Source: Clarkia xantiana subsp. parviflora
Taxonomy: Eukaryota > Streptophyta > Magnoliopsida > Myrtales > Onagraceae
Direction of reading: 5' to 3'
DNA length: 64,000 nt
Assembly: GCA_036873135.1 (NCBI GenBank)
Contig: JAPTYO010000007.1
Span: 21,930,763-21,994,762 of the forward strand
Positions 35,501 through 49,399 of this stretch are shown here, piece after piece. Both the position numbers and the translations under genes were made by a program. The notes under the pieces are model-generated. The model was given only the letters and a program-made list of their open reading frames with translations, ran no database searches and had not been told where the DNA came from. Numbering within the stretch: the first letter of the stretch is position 1; the number at the start of each line of letters is the position of its first letter.

Positions 35501-36959
35501 TCACAAAGCATACGTGAGTTCATTTAGTGCAAAACCTATGCCTATATCATAAAAAGACTGGTCAAAATCATCTATTGGATACTCGGGAGACCAAGACAAT
35601 GAGGAAGGTGATGCCAAAGGCGACAGCTGATGATAATATGGGGACATAACGGATGACGGGTCGTGGGTACTGCTGTCCATGTTCTTATTCGTCGGGTTCC
35701 TAATCATCCATGGCACCATATCCTCTAGCAAACCCATCCCTGCACCACCCTCATGGACCGCATCCTCGGGCTCGGGCTGAGCAAAGTCCTCAAATGGGTT
35801 AGTCGGGTTCGGGTTCGTTTTGTTCTGGATGGGTTCCGTTATTACGAATTCCGGGTCTACATCTTGGGGTTTGGGTTCGGTCTCTAGTCTCTGCGGGGTG
35901 TCGCTCTTCTTGGGTTTTTTGACGGGCGGGTCGGATCCGCCCTGGTTCGGCCCGAGGAGGTAAAACGGGTATGCGAAGTGGAGGTGGAGACCTTCGTAGG
36001 TGATGACGAGGGTGTCGGGGTCTTGGCTGCACCTTTCGACTTGTTTCTTCGCACTGCACCTCGGGTTCGTGCATTTGTAGTAGCTCCTGAAAAAAAATCA
36101 TACATTAAAATTACTTTTTTTTTTGGCCAAAACATTAAAATTACTTAAGAATCTTATTTCAATCATTATAAATTTTTACTTAGTGTCAAAAAAACAAGAA
36201 GAAAAAAACAAGTTTTATCGTTAAAATATACAATTCAGTAATTGAACTTACTCAAATGGAAACCTTTTATAATTACTCGGTTTTACGTTGTTGTAACATT
36301 GCTTTTATTCAAAAGAATGTATATTATAAAATAATATAAAAATGCATGTGTAAAGATGGAACATCATCGTACTAAATGTATAGTAACCTAGAAAAAAGTA
36401 CATGCATGGTAAAAAAAACATCGTACTTTAATTACTTAATTAATTACCTCGGGTTGGGGCTGTTCTTTATAGACTTCTGTCCATATTTCCTCCATTTATA
36501 GCCATCATCAGTCATTCCACTGCCACCGCAGCTCTTGATCCTCAGTGTGTACTTGTTCTCGACCCGATTCGATCCTCTTTGAAACCATGATTCTCTATAT
36601 ATTTATATTTATGTAATGTTAGTGTATTCCTATATTTACGTGTATCTATATATATAGAAGAGATGAGAAATTAATTACCTGAGATTTGGAAACTGATCTT
36701 CCTCTTGGTGCTTCTGGCCGGAACTGAAGAACAAGGCGCTCTCGATGTCTTGGATAGTCGGACCCGAATAGACGGTGGAGATTAGCCTCTTGATCGTCTC
36801 TTCTTCCGAGTTATTAAGGGTAGAAATGACATTTCCACTGTGACTTAGCTCCGGAGCTCTAAAGGCGGCAGATGACACGTTATCACCTTCGATGAGCTTT
36901 CTGATACGATCGCCGTTTTGGGGGAACTCACCGGAAAGGTGCCGCATTTCGTCCTCCAT
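35501..36959 (-). CDS. WRKY49: WRKY transcription factor, WRKY49-like (group IIc), 337 aa (3 exons)
   Basis: Exons (minus, 5' to 3'): 36679-36959, 36448-36594, 35501-36086; 1014 nt. The single WRKY domain (about residues 120-180) has DDGYKWRKYGQKSIKNSPNP and the zinc ligands C-x4-C (CTNPRC) and H-x-H (HLH). It is split by an intron after the NPR codons, the conserved position for this family. The variant KSIKNSPNPRSYYKC and a C-terminal GLLEDMVPW block match WRKY49 better than other group IIc members. WRKY proteins bind W-boxes (TTGAC C/T) and act in defence and development. Two TTGACT sites lie upstream (37238 and about 37324), so self-regulation is possible but untested. Confidence 0.9.
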
Positions 36960-38640
36960 ATATTTTTCGGTGCCTTTGAATAACCTAAAGTGTGGTAAGA
37001 CAATGAAACTAGGAATGTGGAGGAAAATGTGGGTTAAAGAAAGGTGATATGGTGAGTGTGTAGATTATAAATGGTGGTGATGAAGTGGAAAGTTGGTAGT
37101 TATATTAGAGAAGGTTTGTGTAGGGTTTGTTTGTAGAGTTAATAATGGAGATGGAGTGGAGCAGATGAAGGAGAAGTTGTAACGTCTACGTGTTTTGTGG
37201 TTCGAGCTTCTTCTTCCTCATAATATTATCTACACGGATTGACTTTATAAAGTGAACAAAAATTCATAAAATTTGTTTTTTTTAGAGAGAGAGGAAGATG
37301 CTTTATTTTGTTTGTATTCTATTTTGACTTCTTGAGATTTATAAGCCATGTCATCTTTTGTGTCCTATTTCGAACGTGTCTTATTGCGTACCGCAATGAG
37401 AGTATGTTGTGTTATGACGTGTGGGGAAGCTACATTAATGCACCCATGATCTTAGCTTCTTTTCCGGTATCTAGAAAAATTGTTTAATTAAGTTTAAAAT
37501 TTTACCCGGTTCATCGTATATGATAACACACCTTTCTGTGGGTATTAACTTTGGAACTTAAATTTTTTTATATTCCAAAATTTGTAATATTCTTTAAACT
37601 AATAAATACTCGTATGAGCACGACAGTGGTTAAAAATGCATAATTTTATATAGTTTGACTCTAAAGTTCCAGACTTGATCAAACTCTTCGAGTCACCTCG
37701 CAATATAACTTGATTAAAAATTAGGCTTCTCTAACTCACAAACCAAGTCAGATTTAAGAGCATACAAGTAGAATTGAGCTTAACATACCGGTTTCTTGAT
37801 CATACTACGTTGGTGGAGCTACATTGACGGGTCAATGCATGCGCTATGGTTATTCACTAAATATGATCAGAAAAAACTTCAAATTGTGAACATGAGAGTT
37901 CGAACATTGTATATCAGAACGAGTATATAGTAGCCACTACTAGTACATTTTTTTAGAAATTAACACTCATATAATCTCTCTACCGCACAGAGCCATGCCA
38001 ACCGGTTTAGTAAAATTTTCAACATTAGTTAATATCATAATTAGGGGCAATGTTAAATGATAAAATTAGTTAACGTGCTCAAGTTTTTTACTAAGCAGGA
38101 ACTGGGAGAATCTTTACTGTATTAGTAGGTATTTAAGGTGGACTAAATGGTAATTCAACGCTGGCCCATATGGGGCGAGCAAGAGTCAACCACTAAAGTA
38201 ATAATATTTTTATTTTTCTAGCCAAGTTGATCTCTAAAAGCATCACCAAGAAATATTCTATTCTGATTTTCTGGCATCTTATCACTATCATGTCTGAATT
38301 CCTGAAAATTCTTCTTACGTGCACTAGTATTAGCTTAGCGCAGTTGATTCAACATTATGCATGCATTATAATTTATTTAATCCGATAGTAGATATAATGC
38401 ACAAGTGCATATTTAATTTGTTTAATGCACTTACGTACATAATACTAATAGTAACCTTTTTTAGGGTCAAAAACTTAAAAGCAGTCTGGAGTATATTAAT
38501 TTGTTTCAGGTTTTTATTTATTATTATGATTCATTGTCTAAAGTATTAGAAATGTTGCTTTTCACATTTCCGTTTTATCTTAACGTTAAAAGTGGTGTTT
38601 TAAAAAATATATATATTACTTTCTATTTTTCTTTCTAATT
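36960..38640. other. WRKY promoter region and gene-poor DNA
   Basis: Upstream of the WRKY ATG, with TTGACT W-box-like sites near 37238 and 37324. The rest is AT-rich with no gene. Confidence 0.45.
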
Positions 38641-39255
38641 TTTTACTTTAAAATTAGTATTTTTAAGCAACAAAAATAAATTAATTTTCACTTTTCTGAA
38701 GTATTAAATTTGTTGCTCATGATTTAAGCTTTTTTTATACTTAAAAACATGTTTTATTGTTCCGTCAATTGTAAAACGAAAAAGTGAAAAGTAAGAAATC
38801 TGATAGTTTAAAAATCGAATCACAAAAAATGAAAGTTGAGATACTAAATCGCAACATGACATCTATTTCAGACTTTTTTTAGGTTCTTAATGCATTTTTT
38901 CAAACTCCTCTAATTAAAGGTATTAATATAGTACTATAAATTAAACATTTGATTCTGACGTTAAAATTGCGTCTTTAAGCAATAAAAACATGTTGTTTTC
39001 CACTTTTCTGAAGTATTAGATTTGTTGATCAAGGTTTAGACTTCTTTGACGCTTAAAATACATATTTTTGTTCCATCAATTTTAAAACGAGAAAGTGGAA
39101 ATAACAATTCTGATACTTCGGAAATCAAATCGCAACAAAACAAAGCTAAAACACAAAATCGCAGCATGACACATATGCTTCAGACTTTTTTAGGTTTTTT
39201 AACTTTTTTAAAACTTCTCTAATTAAAGGTATTACTGTAGTACTATAAATTAAAC
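38640..39255. repeat. Tandem duplication, period ~309 bp
   Basis: Two diverged direct copies (about 38640-38946 and 38950-39255). Both run from TTAAAATT(A/G) and TTTTAAGCAA/CTTTAAGCAA, through TTTTCTGAAGTATTA, to AATTAAAGGTATTA and ACTATAAATTAAAC. A partial third copy precedes at about 38535. No coding sequence. Confidence 0.65.
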
Positions 39256-42200
39256 CTTTGAATATAAATGAGCTGCAGCATACACGGCCACCAAGAATTA
39301 ATGAAGTGATTAGCGTGCTAAACATACATTTTTGCAGATTATAGCCTTTGGACTCATTGATTTGCTCAAGTTGTGTAGACGTCCCCAACTTTCATATATA
39401 TAATTCCGTTTCAATATCTTCATTAGGAAACCAAATAGTTTTTCTACATACAATTAGTGGTTGTATCAATTAATACTGGGAAATAATTATAGTATGATGA
39501 TGACAAGGCTAATACCTCTTCATCCTAGACATACTTTACATATGTACACATATCGGAAAGCAAATTTCGATATAAAGTTATTGCAACCTATTTTAAGAAA
39601 CTTTAATAATCAATAAAAATCAAATTGCATGCCAATAATTCACGGTTATACCTAAAAGAAAGGGAATATTAGGACGTGCAATATCAAACAATCCTAGTCA
39701 CTCTTAATCATGCTAACTAATTAATAGTCTATAATATATAGCTAGGCTAGGCTAGGCTATATATCTAGTCATGGTGAAAGGTTCAACCACTCCATATATA
39801 TATAAATTATATATAGATGTAATGAAAATAATTAATAATTAATTAATTATATGCTTAACCTAGCTAGCTAGCATGTAACGGGAAAAGTAACCGAAGCAGT
39901 TAGCTTGAAGGGCAGGGAAGCTTTGTGTTGTCTCTGCCTGGCTTTGACTTTCGAAAGGATCCAAGAAACTTCACAATCTTCTCCCTTGTCGAACCCGACA
40001 ATGGCCGTTGACTTTCAGTGGTGGGTTTAGGTTTAGCTGCTCGACGTCGTCGTTTTGCGTCTGTTGTAGATCAAGATGGGCACTGATAATTCAGCTACTG
40101 TAGCCTTCTGCTCCTGCATGCGCCCGCCCCCCCGCCCGCCATCTTGTATTCTGTATAATAATATACTTTTCAAGATATATATGTATACAAATTTGTTCTT
40201 GCACAAAAAAAAATGTATACATACAATATATATTAACGAGACCTTGCTTTTGTTAATAATTTTTTTTACAGTATTAACGGTAACAGACGTATGATGTTAA
40301 TTTATAACACTAGTATGCTATGTAATCCTTTTGCTGATATTTACCATATAACTATACTTCATTAGGAAAATTACGTAAAACATACAATATGAACATGTTT
40401 GAAAAATATAGATTTTGGTATATATGCACATATTTTAAAATATACAAATTTTTTCAAAACGATAATAGTTACTGTATTCATTAATCTGTCCAAAATTGTC
40501 GTTAAATGCATTTCATATGTACAAAATTAATTGATGAGTACTTTTCAAAGTATCATAACTAAGGCTTTATGACTTATACAATTGATACTTCAAATTGGAA
40601 GAGCCGATTATGGGTTGAGAGTCTTAATCGAGTTGGAACACTATTATTATATTAATTTAAATTATTTTCTTACGTCAAAATAAGGGGGTTCATACTTGAT
40701 TTTTTTTTTTTAAAAAAAATTTAACTATATATGTATATAGTATTTCCATAAAAAATAGTTAATAATAGGGAGACGTTTGTCTTCTAAAATACACATGGCT
40801 CCAATCCAACACTGATTAATGAAGTCTTCTATAAATCGATTAGTTACAATCGAGTATAAAAACTTGATCCTATAATTTTAGTGAAAGACTTACTTTTTAA
40901 GCTATTATTATTATAATAACTATGTACATGAAAGTTTTACGTAAATAATTTTTTTTTAAAAGAAAGGGAATATTAGAATAATGAGCTAGTGTGAGGCCAA
41001 TAAGAGTTTCTCGTGTTTGAGTGAGACCTTAGCTCTAAAAAAATATGGATTTTAGTGAGGGAAAGTCAACCATTTATTAGGTGGGACATGCGTGCAGCTG
41101 TGATGACACGTGGTGTGGGGGACAGGGGCTGCCATGCTGTTTGCTGGCTGGCTGTACAGTCGGCGGTTATGTACGTACTGTGACGTGCAAGAGTAAGAGT
41201 GAGACGAGGAAAGGCTTCGATCTGTCATCGTCGCCCGCCGTCCATCGCCGATCAAGATTGCTACAAAAGAACGGTGGAAGAAACTTTTGGAAGAATTTGA
41301 ACCATTATTGGATCTAATAATGCGCGCGCGATGCAGCAGAAAATGGATAAGTAAAAGGAATTCGTATATCCCGTTATAATTTTCGTTAAATTAAAAATTA
41401 AAAAGAGTATGTTTCGATCACGTGAGATAATTTAATTGTATCTAAGATGCATTTGTCAATAAATTGAAAAGATTGTAGCGAAATAACTTTAATTAAATGC
41501 ACAATTGGACTTCCACTCAATTTCAATGGTATACATTTAATTGAGTGTTCATTTGAATTTATTTTACTGCAATTATTTCAATTTATCTACGATTTTGCAT
41601 TGGGTACACACAAAAAATCCTCACGTGATCAACACTATTACTCTGTTTTTTTCCAATTTAATGAAAATTATAACAGATGTATCAATTTACTTTAAAATAA
41701 GAAATTTAAATAACCAGATTAAAAAAAAAAAAACTAAAGTTCGAATAGCTATTTATAATTACGTCAGGTAGAACTTCAATTATTAACCCAATATTATTTG
41801 ATAAAGTTATTAACCCTATATTATTTGGTAATAGGAGTTTTCGAGTTCACCAAGTAAAATATCCATATATATGCGAATTTGGTTAATTATCGAATTGATC
41901 TACTATCTGATGTTTTGACAGTTGAACAAATTGTTAGGTGTATTTTTTGTTTTTTTGCAACTTATTAAGTTTCACATGTGTATAAATTGTTAAATCAGTT
42001 ATGATTATATTTACGTCTTTACTGAACGGAATCACGTATATGTGCTAGGTATGACGTGATGAGTAAAATAACTATCAATTTGTTAGATTGCGAAAATATC
42101 AGTTAACAATTTGCTGTATTTTTATTCAAATGTTGGACATGTTCACGTTTCCGTCCAAATTAGTAGAAAATTCTAACATAGTTAAAGATTTGTACACGTG

Positions 42201-42986
42201 TAGATTTTAAGTTAGCAATCTTAAAAAAAGAAATTAGCTAGCAATCTATTCGACTTCTCAAACACTTCGCCACGGACTACAAATTTGATAATTATCAGCT
42301 CATGAAATTTACATCTCCGACAATCGGTTAGTGATGATAAGCTTCTCAATATCATCATCCAAATAAGATCATCATTTGCACACTCTGATTTTGGAATTCG
42401 AATACAGAATGTGATGTTTTTCTCATTAAAATTTGTTCAATACTAAGTTATTAAGTCGGTTTATTATTAATAGATTATTATGAGTAGCCATGACAACTTG
42501 TTGATGAAGCTGTTGAAGCAGACGCAAAATATATGTGGTAGGTGTCCACGTAGGACTATTAGTAGGTTGGGCCAAATATTGACTGCAAAGCAGGAGTCAG
42601 ATTTTTGTTACCTGAGCTGAGCGTACGTAATACCTCAACCGACATTTTGGGAAGATACATGAAATATACAGACCAATCGGTTTCTCAATAACAGAAGACA
42701 TATTGGTCCAGTAAGTTGACCTTCTTTTTCTTCTCCCAAAATTATTTATAACCCAAGTGCGAAGTTGGTACAAGTCTAAGGATTCTTCATATTTTTCTAC
42801 CGTCATTTCACCAAACCCTTTTCTTTATATATTTTAATCGTCATCATCATTTTCTTTTATCTGTATATATATTTAATCATCTATATATTCTATTATTATT
42901 ATTCATTCTACATCTATCTATATATATATTAAATAAACCTCCTCCTTATCCGAATTATATATATATATATATATGCATGACTATGG
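39256..42986. other. Gene-poor AT-rich DNA with two GC-richer patches
   Basis: Patches at 39890-40145 and 41060-41330 have higher GC and short ORFs on both strands, but no recognisable protein. The second includes ACACGTGG at 41107, a G-box-like element. An AGGCT repeat sits at 39743-39757. I could not assign a gene. Confidence 0.4.
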
Positions 42987-43445
42987 GTATAAACGAGCCG
43001 ACTCGAGCCGAGTATCTGTCAAGTTTGACTCGATCGATTGCGAACTAGAGCTCGAACTCGGTCGAGCTCTAATTTTGAAACTTGGACTTGACTCGAATCT
43101 AAGCTCGACTCGACTCTACACGTTAGTCAATTATATATCACAATAAATTAACATTTCTCTTAACTAAAAAAATCGAGCTCGATTCGACTAAACTTGAACT
43201 TGATTGACTTATAATAATTAATTATTATTAAATAAGAATAATAATAAAATCAAGCTCAACTCGACTCGACTTATAAACTCGAACTCAAAACTCGTTTAGG
43301 CTTGCGAGTAACTCGAGACGAGCATTATCCAAGCTCGAGCTCAACTTGGCATCCCAGAAAGCTCGACTCGAGTTTGGCTCGACTCGAATTTTTTCGACTC
43401 GAATTCAATTTATCTGAATCAATCTCGAGTAGCTTATGGCTCGAT
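42987..43445. mobile_element. TIR element rich in CTCGAGTCGAG, relative of 9512-9869
   Basis: Starts GGGTATAAACGAGCCGACTC, related to the left end of the nested element at 9512-9869, and ends near GAGTAGCTTATGGCTCG. The interior is dominated by CGACTCGA/TCGAGCTC motifs. Its exact ends and target duplication are not clear. Confidence 0.5.
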
Positions 43446-44915
43446 ATATTATTCTAACGTGAGGCCAATTTATATATGCTTATAGACTATATACTATATA
43501 CCTATATATTTTCTTCCGGAAAAATAAAAAATTAATGGTTAGTAACCATACTACACGAACTTTTACATAATTATTATAAATTATTACCAAATTTATATTT
43601 TTTTAATAATTTTTTTTTAATTATCTGAATTTTTAATTTCGGAGAAAATTACTATATTCGTTATAATTTTCTTTAAATTGGATTTAAACAAGTGACTAGT
43701 AACGTGTGTGGGGTCTTCTAATGTTATATCCAAGATGGTTTTGCAAATAAATTAAAATAAGTGTAAAAAAATAGTTTTAATTAGATGTTTAATTAAAATA
43801 CATTCTGAAAATTGGTGGAGATTCAATTGATCGCTGAATTAATAATATTTCGCTGCGATTCTTTCAGTTTATAATTAAATTCATTTAGGTACACATCAAA
43901 AGACCCTATCTATTTTTTTTTGTCAACAATTCTAAAATCTCACGTAGTTAGAACATACTCATTTTAGGTACAATTTATGAAAAATTGTAACATGTATTAC
44001 AATTTTTCTCAAACTTAAGAAGTTTGTATATGGCTAATTTTTTGATAAATCTAACGTAGCGATTTGATTATTGTTAACCCTAAAATTAAAGTAGATGCCA
44101 CCCACAGTACGGGCCAATTTATCGTTAAATTGTTTTGGGCTAGAAAGCCTCTCAATAGATGGGATGCTCAATGGTTTCCTTTCCACGTAAGAAATATGTC
44201 GTAACCCAATAAGCTTTCCTACAACTCCCATTCAACTTCATTTTGGACCAGATCACCATAACCTTCCTTATTCGTGACAAATGCTTCCGGCCGTTTGTTT
44301 ATTTTTATTATGGTTAAAGAAATACACTAACGCATGGGAAATGATCATCATATTATTTAAAATAAAATGCGCTTTTTAACAAAAAAAATTCATAAAATAG
44401 TGCAATCTTATATATTACTTTAACACCCTAATAGCCACATGGTCTTGATCTCAATGTCGCTTGGTCTACACACTATGAGTTTTAGTCCGGCCGCTTTAGT
44501 CTTGATCTCATTTGGGTCAATATGTAATAGACTTCAACTTAGTCTTTTTAGCCTTTAATAATATACATGAGTACTTTGAATATTTTTTACCCTTTAAAAC
44601 GGCTTCAGGAGACTAGAACGTGCAATCTAATATCTTACTAATCATAATTAAGACATGTTCCATACACACGAATTTATGGATGAACACCTTTAGCATAGTC
44701 TTATAGATACTTCAACATTCAACAAATTAATTCATAAGTTCCACTACTAACACAAAATAAAAATAATGTGTCAAATTGACAACTGACTATCATATCATAT
44801 TTCCATACTTTTCTTTGGGAAATCGACTCAACAATCCCAACCACTTGCAATAAAAACGAAAGAGAAAAAAGCCATATGAATACTAGACAGTCTAAACTCC
44901 ATATCAATATCGATC
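43446..44915. other. Intergenic, AT-rich
   Basis: No gene or clear repeat. The last ~150 bp probably hold the 3'-UTR of the thaumatin-like gene. Confidence 0.45.
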
Positions 44916-46271
44916 TCATTTGGGAGGGCAGAAGGTAATGACATAACGCGAGGCCCTACACTTGTTAAGACTGGACGAATCATCAAAAGCATAGCTATAA
45001 GCCTTGGGGCAGATCGCCTTGAAAAGATGAGCAAACAACGTTGGTTTACAAGTGTTAGGGTTTGCGTAGCTTCCGGTGCAGCAGTACTTAGCCGACTGCA
45101 TCGCGAGGCACGCGCTTTTGCACCCGACCACCCTCCCTCCCTTGCGCAGCTCCAAAGCCGATGGGCAGCAAATGTTGAGGTCCACGTCACACGAGGCAAC
45201 CCCGCACCCGACACCTCCTCCGACCGGTTTCATCGACACCGGGAGGTTGAATCCGTCCACTAGGCTGACGTCGTAGAAGTGTAGCGGTGACGTGGCAGTC
45301 CCGAGTGTCATCTCTACTACTGTTGCTGGCGGGACCCCTCCGGTTCCCTGTTGTTGGGAGAATGGTATTAGGTGGAAATACAAATTTTGAAGTCTAGGGT
45401 TAGAATTTATTTTGATCACTAAAAATGTTATTGACGACAATTAAGAATTTCATTGAAAATTTCGTTTTTACCAAAGTAAAATAATTTGGTCCCTAAAAAA
45501 AATACTTTTTAGGACTAAATAGAACAAATTTATCGAAAATCTTAGCAATTGAATTAATTGTGATGGCTAAAAATTCGTCACTAAAAGTATTTTTTAAGAC
45601 AAAATAAAATTTTGATCAGAATTATTTTTTATCGAAAAAAATAAGTTAGTTGGTCAAATTACTATTTTTTTGGCGACTAAATAGAACAATTTTAGCCATT
45701 GAATTAATTTTGATGACTAAAAATTTGTTGCTAAAAGTTTTTTTATGACAAAAAAATTCATTTGGGAAATTTGTTTTTACCTAAGAAATAATTTGGTCGG
45801 TAAAATTATTTTTTTCGACCAAATCGAACAATTTTATCGACAAAGATACAACATTTGAGTACCTGGCAGCGGAGCTGACCCATGCAGTCACCGGTTTCGC
45901 ACGATCCCTTACCGGAAGTGTCAAAGTTGCATCCTTGTCGGCCCCATAACCTGCCGGACCATTTGTCGGGGACATCCATGACCATCTCCTGGCCGCTGGT
46001 GAGGAGGAAGCCACCGTCGTTCGGGGTGGGGTGGCCAGCGCTCCCTAGGATTCCCGGCCAAACTCGTTCGTTGCAGTTGTTCACTAATATCAGTTGCGCT
46101 CCATCTGCAGTGCATGCACATTATAAAGGAGTTAATTACAAAATTAAACAAGAATATTGTAATAATTAATTAGATGCATTAGAATTTAGAAATTAACTTA
46201 CTTGAGAGTGAGAAATTTGAGGTGAAGAGTGAGAGGAGAAGGAAGAGGGTGAAGTACGAGGTTGCTGCCAT
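44916..46271 (-). CDS. Thaumatin-like protein (PR-5 family), 247 aa (3 exons)
   Basis: Exons (minus, 5' to 3'): 46202-46271, 45863-46104, 44916-45347; 744 nt, 247 codons plus stop. The first exon encodes a signal peptide ([18 protein letters not shown]). The mature part begins [19 protein letters not shown], followed by [19 protein letters not shown], then [18 protein letters not shown], and ends RYVITFCPP. Cysteine-rich, in the pattern of disulphide-bonded plant thaumatin-like proteins. The family is secreted to the apoplast; some members bind beta-glucans and inhibit fungi, and others act in stress or development. The length is normal. Intron 2 (45348-45862) is filled with a diverged repeat. 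Confidence 0.92.
45400..45845. repeat. Diverged tandem repeat in intron 2 of the thaumatin-like gene
   Basis: Roughly three units of about 150 bp with shared phrases such as AATTTGGTC, CTAAATAGAACAA, TTGAATTAATT and CTAAAAATT(C/T)GT. AT-rich, non-coding. Confidence 0.55.
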
Positions 46272-48009
46272 TGTTGTTTGCAGTTTCTGAGTGAAGAGCT
46301 AGAAATGGAGAAGTAGTGAAGAGAAGAGTGAGTGAGTGGATGAGTGTGGTGGGATAAGTGGGGAAGTTGGTAGTTTCAAATACTTCGCCGAAAATATAGC
46401 AAAGTAATTAAGGTAACTGCTAGTTAATTAATAAGTGTAGTGGACTGTAATTTTAGTGCTACACAATATGGGAGAATTGCGAATTTGGGAAGGTTTCTAT
46501 TCTAGTAATTTTAGACCCGAGTTTGGTTATATCAACTCGTAAAGTGAGTTCGTAAAGTGAGTTGCGATTTTTGTGTGAACTGAATGTGAGTCTCATTAGA
46601 AATGTTATTATGAAGAAGACTTTAGCATTAACGCTAAAGTTACTGACTCAAAATTGCAGAATTAATCTTATAAATAAAAAAGTTTAGGAAAATTTATTTA
46701 TTGTTCCGTTAGTTAACTTCCCCTTTATTGCTTTTTCTAAATTGATATGACGAAGTCTACGTACGTTGGAATATATGCGTTGCTTGCTACTTGATCTTTC
46801 CTTCCATCCATACATCATAGGCATAAAGTTGAAAAAACTGAATATTTTATACAAAACAGGCAAATGTAAATCAAAATCCAAGTTTTTTTTTTTTTTTTTT
46901 TTTTTTCATGATCGAGTTTGAAGTTCAATGCTATATATATATATAGGGAGTGAAAAGGACTACAGATTTAAATATGAAGACGACTATTCATGTACTTCTA
47001 ACTTCTGTCATTGAGTTTGCCGATAAAATTTTACAAAAAAGATGAACGAGCTTACTATAAAGAAATTACCTTTTCGGCTTACTAGTTATAAGTTTTAATC
47101 TCTATGTGCATAGATACTACATATAATTTAATTATTACGTTAAGAGATTTGAATTATAAATAAGAATAATGAACTCGGTATTTTAAATCACGCAAGTGGG
47201 AGAAATATAATTACTTGAGCTAAATCATCATCATATAGTACTAATTTTATTCATAAAAAATGATAAAAAGTTAAAATAATTGTAATTGATCAAAAGACAA
47301 AGGCAACTTGGCCAACAGCCTCGTTGGATCCATCACAGTTTGGGGGTAGATTTTTTTTGAAGAGAGACTGTAACACTCAAGGAATCGAGAGCTTTGCATC
47401 ATAATGCGCATACTTTAGTTTATTATGATTATTAATTGGTAGCTTTCTAAGAAAAAAAAGGAAAGGATTAGTGATAAAAAAATTGTTCCACATCACACAT
47501 AAATAAATAATTTAAAGATTTAATCAGTAAAAGAGATATTATTCAAGTATAATTTTTTTTTCTTTTTTAAATTCAAGTGAGAACAACGGTCTTAATTGAA
47601 CCGGATTGAACTAGTGTGTGGACAATCACTTAAACTTAGAACGTGACAAAATTATATTAAAATTGACACGGGACGGTCATCGGCTTGCAGGGAAAGGGTT
47701 TGATCAGCTGGAGATAATAGCTGGACTTAAAGTAGGGTTCAATTGAGGACATGATTAAACAAATATGTTTCCCCATATCCTATTACGTAATATGATCATG
47801 TCTTCAACTCTCCTTTTATTTTGGTGAGTCGTTCCTCATGTTAATTTGGACACATCTCGACTATTTGACCTCATTGATTGAGTAAATTATAATTGGATCA
47901 TAACTAAGCTGTATAATTTATTAAATTGGACAAGAGGAAGACTTTTATATATGTTAGTTTGACTACGTACGGCGTTCCTCACGTCAATCTGAATAGTCAT
48001 CATAAGACC
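46272..48009. other. Upstream region of the thaumatin-like gene and gene-poor DNA
   Basis: The first ~100 bp are GA-rich leader-like sequence. A long T tract lies at 46883-46906. No gene recognised. Confidence 0.5.
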
Positions 48010-49150
48010 CAACACTACAAGAAATCTGTCCATTTGTGAGGGTCAATTTTTTAAGGGATTTTCGAAAATCCCTCAAAAAAATCATCTTGTGAGGGATTTT
48101 GTAAGAGACATGCTTCTAGCAAATAGACCCGCCAGAAAAAATGCGGTTTTATAGGGAAATCCCTTAAAAACGTTTGTGAGGGATTTCCCTTGAAAAATCC
48201 TTATGTAACCGTCTAAAAATCAAATCCCTCAAAAAATATTTAGGGATTTTTTTAGAGTTTTCTGTAGCAAATTATTAAGGGATTTTATGAGTGAACATAT
48301 ATAAGGGTTTTTTTAGAGAATTTTAAGGGTTTGTTTATTAAGAGATTTGTGAGGAAAACTCAGAGAATTACCGAATTTGTGATAAGTTGTCTTACTATTT
48401 GAGGTGGAGGGATGTTTTCAACTCCACAATGTGTAAGTCAAATTCCATAATGTGATAAGAAGATACCAGAAATCTGCAGGAAACTGAAACGATTTGTAAG
48501 TCAAATTCCATATTCGGTTAACCGACTCGATTACTAGACCCGACCGACCTGTCTTTTGTTCATTTTGGTATGTGGTTAAGACATCTATATAGGAGAACAA
48601 AAATTCACGACATTGTAATGAAAAGAAAAGAAACCCACTCATTTGAAACAGTGAAAAGCAATTGGTTGATTGAAATAAGAAAAAAAGTGGTCTCTATAGT
48701 AGATTCCACAGCATTCAAACTTATCAGATGGAGAAGCTTAGACTTCTGCAATAGAGTAAAGTTCAGTATATTTTACCAGATTGAAGGAAAAACATATTTC
48801 AGATTACAGCAATTCCCGAAATCACTGAAAGGTCTCACTCAAACTGAAAGATTGGCCGGATCGGGTCTGCACCTCAGAAATGATCAATTATTTGAACGCA
48901 ATAGAGGCAAACTCTAGCAAAATCATGTATCAAGTCAGCATAAGCAATCACCCCAAACATCTACAATAAGTGAAGTAAACTCGACTATTTACCAAACAAA
49001 ATCATTCCAGGAAAAATAAATCATTCTAATCCTCGAGGCAAATAAACTGAAATCCTAAACGCTAGTAATCATGCTACTTAATTGCATAAGAACAAGACTA
49101 ATTAAAACCAAAATTCACCAATAATTTCAAAGGAAGAGTCTGACCCGACT

Positions 49151-49399
49151 TCAGGATATTCGGTGAAACCCACAGATCCCAACTGCAACCCCAATAGCTG
49201 CGAAATGCAGATACACCTACGCATGCAGTTCACTCAAATTAGCACCATTGACCTCCTGATCTGCATCGATCTAGCACACTTTTAAAAATAATCAAATCGC
49301 ATGATCAAGCAAGACTAAATTAACCTAACAAAAACCATTGATAATGCATCATCAACCGTAGCAACGTACCTCAGGCATGAATCGTCGATTCGCAGCCAT
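49151..49399 (-). pseudogene. Captured and broken B12D gene (complex I MLRQ-type subunit)
   Basis: The minus strand has an ATG at 49399 and exon 49370-49399 (MAANRRFMPE) with donor GAG|GTACGT. A matching acceptor GCGTAG opens exon 49151-49216 (VYLHFAAIGVAVGICGFHR) in frame. This is the N-terminal membrane segment of plant B12D proteins, small mitochondrial proteins of the NADH-ubiquinone reductase MLRQ family, normally about 85-90 aa. A small deletion after GICGF shifts the frame and a stop follows; the bases beyond (CCTGAAGTC) still resemble the family's conserved NPEV codons. The intron is kept, so the copy is genomic. It sits inside the CACTA element at 48013-50691. Confidence 0.78.

Noticed and set aside
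35799..36135. Minus-strand ORFs of 83 and 100 aa within the WRKY region
   Set aside because: Out-of-frame readings of WRKY exon 3 and its intron; the spliced frame gives a complete WRKY domain.
39895..39950. Possible microRNA-like sequence in a GC-rich patch
   Set aside because: No match to a known plant miRNA that I could recognise and no convincing hairpin by eye.
40076..41317. Short ORFs in the GC-richer patches (72 and 78 aa plus antisense)
   Set aside because: No recognisable domain, no splice partners, and overlapping ORFs on both strands; not enough to call a gene.
44828..45276. ORFs on both strands overlapping the thaumatin-like gene
   Set aside because: Other-frame shadows of exon 3, which itself has the expected family cysteines.
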